Below, one piece after another: positions 6,265 through 9,733 of a DNA stretch of 9,733 nucleotides (the stretch's first letter is position 1; each line of letters starts with the position of its first letter). The stretch is from an uncultured Lachnospiraceae bacterium (GTDB lineage Bacteria > Bacillota > Clostridia > Lachnospirales > Lachnospiraceae): positions 1 to 9,733 of the forward strand of contig CAMWJQ010000124.1 in NCBI GenBank assembly GCA_947174615.1. The letters are read 5' to 3'. A model generated the notes under the pieces. That model did no database searches and had not been told where the DNA came from. It saw only the letters and a list, made by a program, of their open reading frames with translations. A program made the translations under genes and the position numbers.

Positions 6265-6304
6265 TGACGAAGCTTTCAAAAAAGGAAAATAGGAGGAAAA
6301 TTTC

Positions 6305-6685
6305 ATGAGAAAAATAAGTACAGACAAGGCACCGGCGGCAATTGGTCCCTACTCACAGGCAGTTCTTGCAGGGGATTTTTTGTATGCATCTGGGCAGATT
6401 CCCATCAACCCGGCAACGGGGAATGTGGAGGCAGAGGGCATCACGGCGCAGGCGGAACAGTCCATGAAAAATGTGGGCGCAATATTAAAGGCAGCGAATG
6501 CAGATTATGACAAGGTGGTTAAAACGACTTGTTTTTTGGCGGATATTCAGGATTTTGCGGCATTTAATGAAGTTTATGCGAAGTATTTCACACAGAATCC
6601 GGCAAGAAGCTGCGTGGCAGTGAAGGATTTGCCAAAGGGTGTGCTCTGTGAGGTCGAAGTAGTTGCATATCTTGGCGAATCATGA
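6305..6685 (+). CDS. ridA: RidA family reactive enamine/imine deaminase
   Basis: RidA hydrolyses reactive 2-aminoacrylate and related enamine/imine intermediates released by PLP enzymes such as threonine and serine dehydratases, protecting other PLP enzymes in the cytoplasm. The 126-residue product is full length and has the family hallmarks: GPYSQAV near the N terminus (14-20, with Tyr16), the ASGQIP strand (28-33), NPARSCVAV (98-106) with the carboxylate-binding Arg101, and LCEVEVVAY (114-122) with Glu116 at the usual catalytic-site position. The protein acts as a trimer in known members. AGGAGG (6291-6296) lies 8 bases before the ATG. It precedes a kinase-like gene by 20 bases, so the two are likely one operon. 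Confidence 0.95.
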   Translation: MRKISTDKAPAAIGPYSQAVLAGDFLYASGQIPINPATGNVEAEGITAQAEQSMKNVGAILKAANADYDKVVKTTCFLADIQDFAAFNEVYAKYFTQNPARSCVAVKDLPKGVLCEVEVVAYLGES

Positions 6686-6705
6686 ATAGCTGGGAGTGAG
6701 GTACG

Positions 6706-7206
6706 TTGAAGACAAAGAACATTGTGTTGATTGGGATGCCCGGGGCTGGCAAGAGTACGATTGGTGTAGTGCTTGCGAAAAATATGGGGATGGCGTTTGT
6801 GGATTCGGATCTTGTCATACAGGAGCAGGAGGGGAAAAAGCTGCATGATTTAATTCAAGAGTACGGGCTTGACGGGTTTCTTGCGATCGAGGGCAGAGTC
6901 AATGCCTCGCTGCATCCCAAAACGGCAGTGATAGCGACCGGAGGAAGCGCTGTTTACAATGAACAGGCGATGGAACATCTGCGCAGCATAGCCACAATCT
7001 GCTATCTGAAATTATCTTACGAGGGCATCAGGGAGCGTCTCGGAGACCTTGCAGAACGCGGCGTGGTGCTTAGGAAAGGTGAGACTTTGCGCGAATTGTA
7101 TGATGAGCGTGTCCCTTTATATGAGAAATATGCCAATCTTACGATTGAGTGTGAAAATAAAAATATTCGTGAGATTGTCATGGAACTTGCGAAGCGGTTA
7201 AAATAG
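6706..7206 (+). CDS. Shikimate-kinase-like P-loop kinase
   Basis: The 166-residue protein is the size of AroK/AroL. It has a Walker A GMPGAGKST (10-18), the DSD motif (33-35, matching the Mg/shikimate Asp region), GGSAV (79-83), a lid region ERGVVLR (117-123) and ERVPLYEKYA (134-143) with Arg135 in the place of the substrate Arg136 of the Mycobacterium enzyme. Shikimate kinase makes shikimate 3-phosphate in chorismate synthesis. Two points are off: the FRxxE motif reads FLAIE, so the shikimate-binding Arg58 is replaced by Leu59, and GGG reads GGS. The true substrate may therefore differ. It starts with TTG at 6706, behind GGGAG (6692-6696) and GAGGT (6698-6702); a later start would cut into the P loop. 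No other aromatic pathway gene is nearby. Confidence 0.8.
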   Translation: MKTKNIVLIGMPGAGKSTIGVVLAKNMGMAFVDSDLVIQEQEGKKLHDLIQEYGLDGFLAIEGRVNASLHPKTAVIATGGSAVYNEQAMEHLRSIATICYLKLSYEGIRERLGDLAERGVVLRKGETLRELYDERVPLYEKYANLTIECENKNIREIVMELAKRLK

Positions 7207-7220
7207 AATAAAATTCAAAA

Positions 7221-7350
7221 AAAGCCACATACTAATCCTAAATAGAAATCAATGGAACAGTTAAGCTCAGAACGTTGCACTTGCTGCAAAGCTTGTTAAA
7301 TAACATTGAAGCTGAACTGTTATAAATCAATAGGAAAGGTATGTGGTTTT
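7221..7350. repeat. Long imperfect hairpin in front of spoVAE
   Basis: Bases 7221-7232 pair with 7339-7350 (12 pairs including one G-T; the core is CCACATAC with GTATGTGG). TCCTA (7236-7240) pairs with TAGGA (7331-7335). AACAGTT and AGCT (7256-7262, 7264-7267) pair with AGCT and AACTGTT (7310-7313, 7315-7321). The outer stem is preceded by A residues and ends in TTTT, so the outer part alone could be an old terminator of the ridA-kinase operon. The right arm contains the AGGAAAGG (7332-7339) that serves as SD for spoVAE, so folding could block its translation. Confidence 0.7.
7246..7331. mobile_element. Putative 70-base palindromic insertion with an 8-base target duplication
   Basis: AAATCAAT occurs at 7246-7253 and again at 7324-7331. 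The 70 bases between (7254-7323) have inverted ends: AACAGTT, one mismatch, then AGCT against AGCT...AACTGTT, and further in AACGTT against AACATT. A small hairpin TTGCA/TGCAA (7275-7279 with 7285-7289) lies inside. Removing the segment with one repeat copy restores a compact hairpin with a small loop, as expected for an insertion. No coding capacity. It would be a very short MITE or palindromic repeat unit; chance repeats are possible. Confidence 0.45.
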
Positions 7351-7716
7351 ATGGTGATGGATTATATCAATGCATTCTGGGTCGGGGGTGTTGTCTGTGC
7401 CCTTGCGCAGATCTTTCTGGACCGCACAAAGATGCTCCCCGGGCGTGTGATGGTGCTTCTTGTCTGCACAGGGGCAGTGATCAGCTTCTTTGGCTGGTAT
7501 GAGCCCTTTGCAGAATACGCGGGAGCGGGAGCGAATGTTCCGCTTCTGGGGTAAGGAAATATCCTCATGAAAGGCGTGAAGGAGGCAGTTGACAAGGATG
7601 GCTTTATCGGGCTGTTCAAGGGAGGGTTTACGAACGGTGCAGTGGGGTGCAGTGCCGCGCTGATTTTTGGGTATCTGGCAAGTCTTGTATTTCGGTCTAA
7701 AATGACCAAGGCGTAG
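7351..7716 (+). pseudogene. spoVAE: Stage V sporulation protein AE, split by an in-frame stop
   Basis: The frame 7351-7716 encodes a SpoVAE-type membrane protein of the dipicolinate channel, about the usual 116-120 residues. It has a first hydrophobic segment AFWVGGVVCALAQIFL, a second GRVMVLLVCTGAVISFFGWY, then the family signature EYAGAGANVPLLG and a third hydrophobic segment NGAVGCSAALIFGYLASLVF near the end. A TAA at 7552-7554 interrupts it just after VPLLG, where relatives continue with an aromatic residue and GN; the downstream frame is otherwise intact to TAG at 7714-7716. AAGGA (7553-7557) overlaps the stop and lies 9 bases before ATG 7567, so two peptides of 67 and 49 residues could be made by reinitiation. 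The upstream TTG at 7306 is rejected as start; ATG 7351 or 7357 fits the family. It could be a pseudogene, a functional split gene or a sequencing error. Confidence 0.85.
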
Positions 7717-7721
7717 TCTTT

Positions 7722-8231
7722 TTACTGCTCTTCGAAATCAAGCCCAAAGCTCGACAAAAGCTGGCGCACATAAGTGTCCCATAATCTTTCGGCACTCTTG
7801 TCCATGACAAAGGTGGTAAAGGCGCTGCCGGTGATGCAGGTCACTTTCCCGTTGTCATAGCGGATATTGAGGACGAGGGAGCGAATCAGGCTGGCTGCAA
7901 CTCCGCATTCTGGATTTGCAGCTATTTTTTCAATCAGTGCAGGTGCAGCGTGAAGCACAACCTTGAAGGAAACGGGCGTCTTTCTGCCCTTGATGAGCTG
8001 GAAGCAGAATGGGCGGATGTCTTTCCAGCAGGAAAAGGCTGTGGATGGATGCGTATTTTCGACTTGTTCCCATTCCTCGCTGCTATAAAAGTCCCTGACA
8101 AGATGCCCGTCAATGTGAAAGGTATTGTAGGTGGTGATAACAGCCTCCTCGGTCAGAAAAGAATCGAACTGCTCCGATAAGAGCAGCGCATTCATAATAT
8201 TTTTTGTAATCTTTATCTCCAGTGCAATCAT
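7722..8231 (-). CDS. DUF5721-like conserved protein
   Basis: The 169-residue product, a cytoplasmic protein without signal peptide or membrane segment, resembles the Lachnospiraceae family DUF5721 of unknown function: it opens MIALEIKITKNIMNALLLSEQF and has the segment ITTYNTFHIDGHLVRDFY (32-49), with LHAAP and IRYDNGKVTCITGSAF later. The family call is from memory of the pattern. The longer start at 8249 is rejected: AAGGAG (on the minus strand, 8238-8243) sits 6 bases before the ATG at 8231, and the extra residues are just the SD read as protein. It converges on spoVAE with only five bases between the stops and no visible terminator. Transcription starts from the promoter at 8265-8293. Confidence 0.8.
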   Translation of the reverse strand: MIALEIKITKNIMNALLLSEQFDSFLTEEAVITTYNTFHIDGHLVRDFYSSEEWEQVENTHPSTAFSCWKDIRPFCFQLIKGRKTPVSFKVVLHAAPALIEKIAANPECGVAASLIRSLVLNIRYDNGKVTCITGSAFTTFVMDKSAERLWDTYVRQLLSSFGLDFEEQ

Positions 8232-8264
8232 GATGTTCTCCTTTTTCATATGATTTCATATTTA

Positions 8265-8293
8265 AGTATACTGGTATTTGCAGGAAACTTCAA
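8265..8293 (-). promoter_or_regulatory. Sigma-A-type promoter of the DUF5721-like gene
   Basis: On the minus strand TTGAAG (8288-8293) is followed after exactly 17 bases by TATACT (8265-8270, 5 of 6 to consensus). The short leader contains an inverted repeat ATATGA/TCATAT (8248-8253 with 8256-8261). Confidence 0.7.
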
Positions 8294-8310
8294 GTTTTTA
8301 TTAAAAGTGC

Positions 8311-8339
8311 TTTTCAAATGATGTGTTATATGATAAGAT
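8311..8339 (+). promoter_or_regulatory. Promoter candidate of the degV gene
   Basis: TTTTCA (8311-8316, 4 of 6) and TAAGAT (8334-8339, 4 of 6) are 17 bases apart, with TG at 8331-8332 giving an extended -10. An alternative -10, TATGAT (8363-8368), is closer to the gene but has a poor -35. The site lies back to back with the minus-strand promoter. Confidence 0.5.
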
Positions 8340-8396
8340 AATACATAGTTATGAATACTAGATATGATAGTTTTGAGAAATGAGAGGTAGACACGG

Positions 8397-9236
8397 ATGA
8401 GATATAAGATAGTTGTTGACAGCTGCTGTGAGTTGCCGCAGGAACTAAAGAACGACGAGCGGTTTGAGATTGTGCCGCTGACGCTGATCGTAGGGAATTG
8501 TTATGAGAAAGAGGACAATATGGCATTTGACCAGCGGGAGTTTCTTGACGCAGTGGCATCCTGCCCGGAATGCCCTAAGTCCGCATGTCCTTCACCGGAG
8601 AGATACCGCACAGCATACGAGACAGAGGCAGAACGCGTGTATGTGGTCACGCTTTCTTCAAAGCTCAGTGGAAGTTATAACAGTGCAGTTCTTGGGAAAA
8701 ATCTGTATCATGAAAAGGATAAAGAGAAGGATATCTGCGTTATTGATTCCAAATCAGCGGCATGTGGAGAGACACAGATTGCCTATAAGATTATGGAGCT
8801 TGAGGAGCAGGGGTTTGCGTTTGAGGAGATTACAGCGCAGCTGGAGCGGTTTGTAAAAGAGATGAACACCTATTTTGTACTGGAAAATCTGGATACGCTC
8901 AGGAAAAATGGCAGGCTTTCTCGCGTCAAGGCACTTGTTGCTTCCACGCTCAATATCAAGCCAGTGATGGGGGCAGACGATGGCAGCATCATCCAGCTGG
9001 GGCAGGGAATCGGAATGAAAAAGGCACTGGCAAAGATGGCGGAGACCGCGATCGAGGAAGCCGTGGATGCAGGAAAGAAGCGGCTGATGATCACGCACTG
9101 CAACAATCTCAAAGCAGCGGAGTGTGTGCGCCGCCACATCGAGGAAAGGCTGCATTTCAAGGAGACACTGATCTTGGATGCAGCTGGTGTGAGCAGTATG
9201 TACGCCAATGATGGCGGCGTGATCGTCACGATTTAA
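8397..9236 (+). CDS. DegV family fatty-acid-binding protein
   Basis: DegV (FakB-type) proteins bind a fatty acid and present it to the kinase FakA, which forms acyl phosphate for phospholipid synthesis; other DegV members have unknown ligands. The 279-residue product is full length and shows the family landmarks: IVVDSCCELP (5-14), the KSACPSPERY loop (61-70, equivalent to TSQPSP), LSSKLSGSYNSA (86-97), the VIDSKSAACGETQ segment, LENLDTLRKNGRLSR, LNIKPVM and the C-terminal SSMYANDGGV. ATG 8397 follows AGAGGT (8383-8388) by 8 bases. No FakA gene is in the window, so FakB function is a family-level inference. It converges on the LytTR-type gene with only 15 bases between, and no terminator hairpin is visible. 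Confidence 0.92.
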   Translation: MRYKIVVDSCCELPQELKNDERFEIVPLTLIVGNCYEKEDNMAFDQREFLDAVASCPECPKSACPSPERYRTAYETEAERVYVVTLSSKLSGSYNSAVLGKNLYHEKDKEKDICVIDSKSAACGETQIAYKIMELEEQGFAFEEITAQLERFVKEMNTYFVLENLDTLRKNGRLSRVKALVASTLNIKPVMGADDGSIIQLGQGIGMKKALAKMAETAIEEAVDAGKKRLMITHCNNLKAAECVRRHIEERLHFKETLILDAAGVSSMYANDGGVIVTI

Positions 9237-9251
9237 AGGAATATTAAAATA

Positions 9252-9731
9252 TTAAGTCTGCTCGTCGATTTCCTGTTTCAGCCACTTGTATTCTCGGTAG
9301 CGCAGGAGTGATATTTTTAATTCTTTGGCGTCCTGCATCATCAGCGTGACAGGCGTGACCGCGGTCACATATTTAAAGTTGGCAATGCTCTTGTTATTGA
9401 CGCGCTCGAACTCTTCATACGGCTCAAAGATCTGGCGGAGTTCATCCATTTTTTCATCGACTGCGATGGTGGTGTTGTCTGTCAGATACAGCGTGCAGGT
9501 GCGGGTTTCCTCAAGGGCGTACATGATCCTGTATTTGGGTACATGGATGAGAACCGAGTCCTTATGTACGCTGACGGAGACCTCATGCCCGGAGACATTG
9601 GCATCACCCAGCGCCAGAAATTTGGGCAAAGGGTCTGGGATATAGGGTTTTTTGGCATGCACCACATAATCTGGCAGATTGGGAATCGCGGTATAATCAA
9701 TCTTGTCCGAATACAGGACCAGCGGTGCATG
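9252..9731 (-). CDS. LytTR-type DNA-binding protein (partial, N terminus outside window)
   Basis: The frame stays open from the stop at 9252-9254 to the right window edge, giving 159 visible C-terminal residues; a GTG at 9663-9665 is only an internal codon. The last 95 or so residues fit a LytTR domain: strands HKDSVLIHVPKYRIMYALEE and CTLYLTDNTTIAVDEKMDELRQIF, then FERVNNKSIANFKYVTAVTP, matching the usual F-x-R-x-H-x-S-x-x-x-N pattern with some changes, and ELKISLLRYREYKWL for the closing SRRRxxxL stretch. Upstream residues DYVVHAKKPY may be the end of a receiver domain (xxKPx). A response regulator of the LytR/AgrA group is therefore likely. The usual RSH is replaced by NNK, so DNA contacts could differ. 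Confidence 0.65.
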   Translation of the reverse strand, partial: HAPLVLYSDKIDYTAIPNLPDYVVHAKKPYIPDPLPKFLALGDANVSGHEVSVSVHKDSVLIHVPKYRIMYALEETRTCTLYLTDNTTIAVDEKMDELRQIFEPYEEFERVNNKSIANFKYVTAVTPVTLMMQDAKELKISLLRYREYKWLKQEIDEQT

Positions 9732-9733
9732 AT

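Noticed and set aside
7306..7350. Upstream TTG start for spoVAE
   Set aside because: It would add residues encoded by the hairpin and palindromic insertion, absent from SpoVAE proteins, and has no SD.
8232..8249. Longer N terminus for the DUF5721-like protein
   Set aside because: The extra codons contain the SD AAGGAG of the better ATG at 8231.

Overview
The window looks like a chromosomal segment from a spore-forming low-to-mid GC Firmicute, most likely class Clostridia, family Lachnospiraceae. The grounds are AGGAGG-type ribosome binding sites, SpoVA sporulation proteins, a DegV protein, a DUF5721-like protein and a lipoprotein with a typical clostridial lipobox. No rRNA, tRNA, CRISPR array or complete transposase is visible.

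Layout. Bases 2-457 are the C-terminal ATPase end of a sensor histidine kinase, closed by an intrinsic terminator. A secreted lipoprotein with a Ca-binding-like DxNxDG motif follows (729-2066) behind a good extended -10 promoter. Next is a 700-base noncoding stretch (2067-2766) unusually dense in hairpins, long imperfect palindromes and direct repeats, with a promoter-like site inside it. It leads into a lone HipA-family protein kinase (2767-3852) with no HipB partner and its own terminator. The kinase and repeat block look more AT-rich than the genes to the right, suggesting an acquired module.

The centre is a stable-looking gene row on the plus strand: spoVAD (4034-5131), an unknown acidic coiled-coil-like protein (5359-5928), a 79-residue unknown protein, ridA, a shikimate-kinase-like P-loop kinase, and spoVAE. 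spoVAD and spoVAE normally lie side by side. Here about 2.2 kb of other genes separate them. spoVAE carries an in-frame TAA near its middle, while the downstream part stays intact and has its own SD and ATG. Just before spoVAE, a roughly 70-base palindromic sequence flanked by an 8-base direct repeat interrupts an older hairpin, like a very small MITE-type insertion.

The right end holds a DUF5721-like gene on the minus strand, a divergently transcribed degV gene with promoters for both in the shared gap, and the C-terminal part of a LytTR-type DNA-binding protein running off the window.

The best candidates for something undescribed are the repeat block upstream of the HipA-like kinase, possibly a structured RNA or a non-autonomous element, and the split spoVAE with the palindromic insertion in front of it. 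No complete novel system can be proven from sequence alone.
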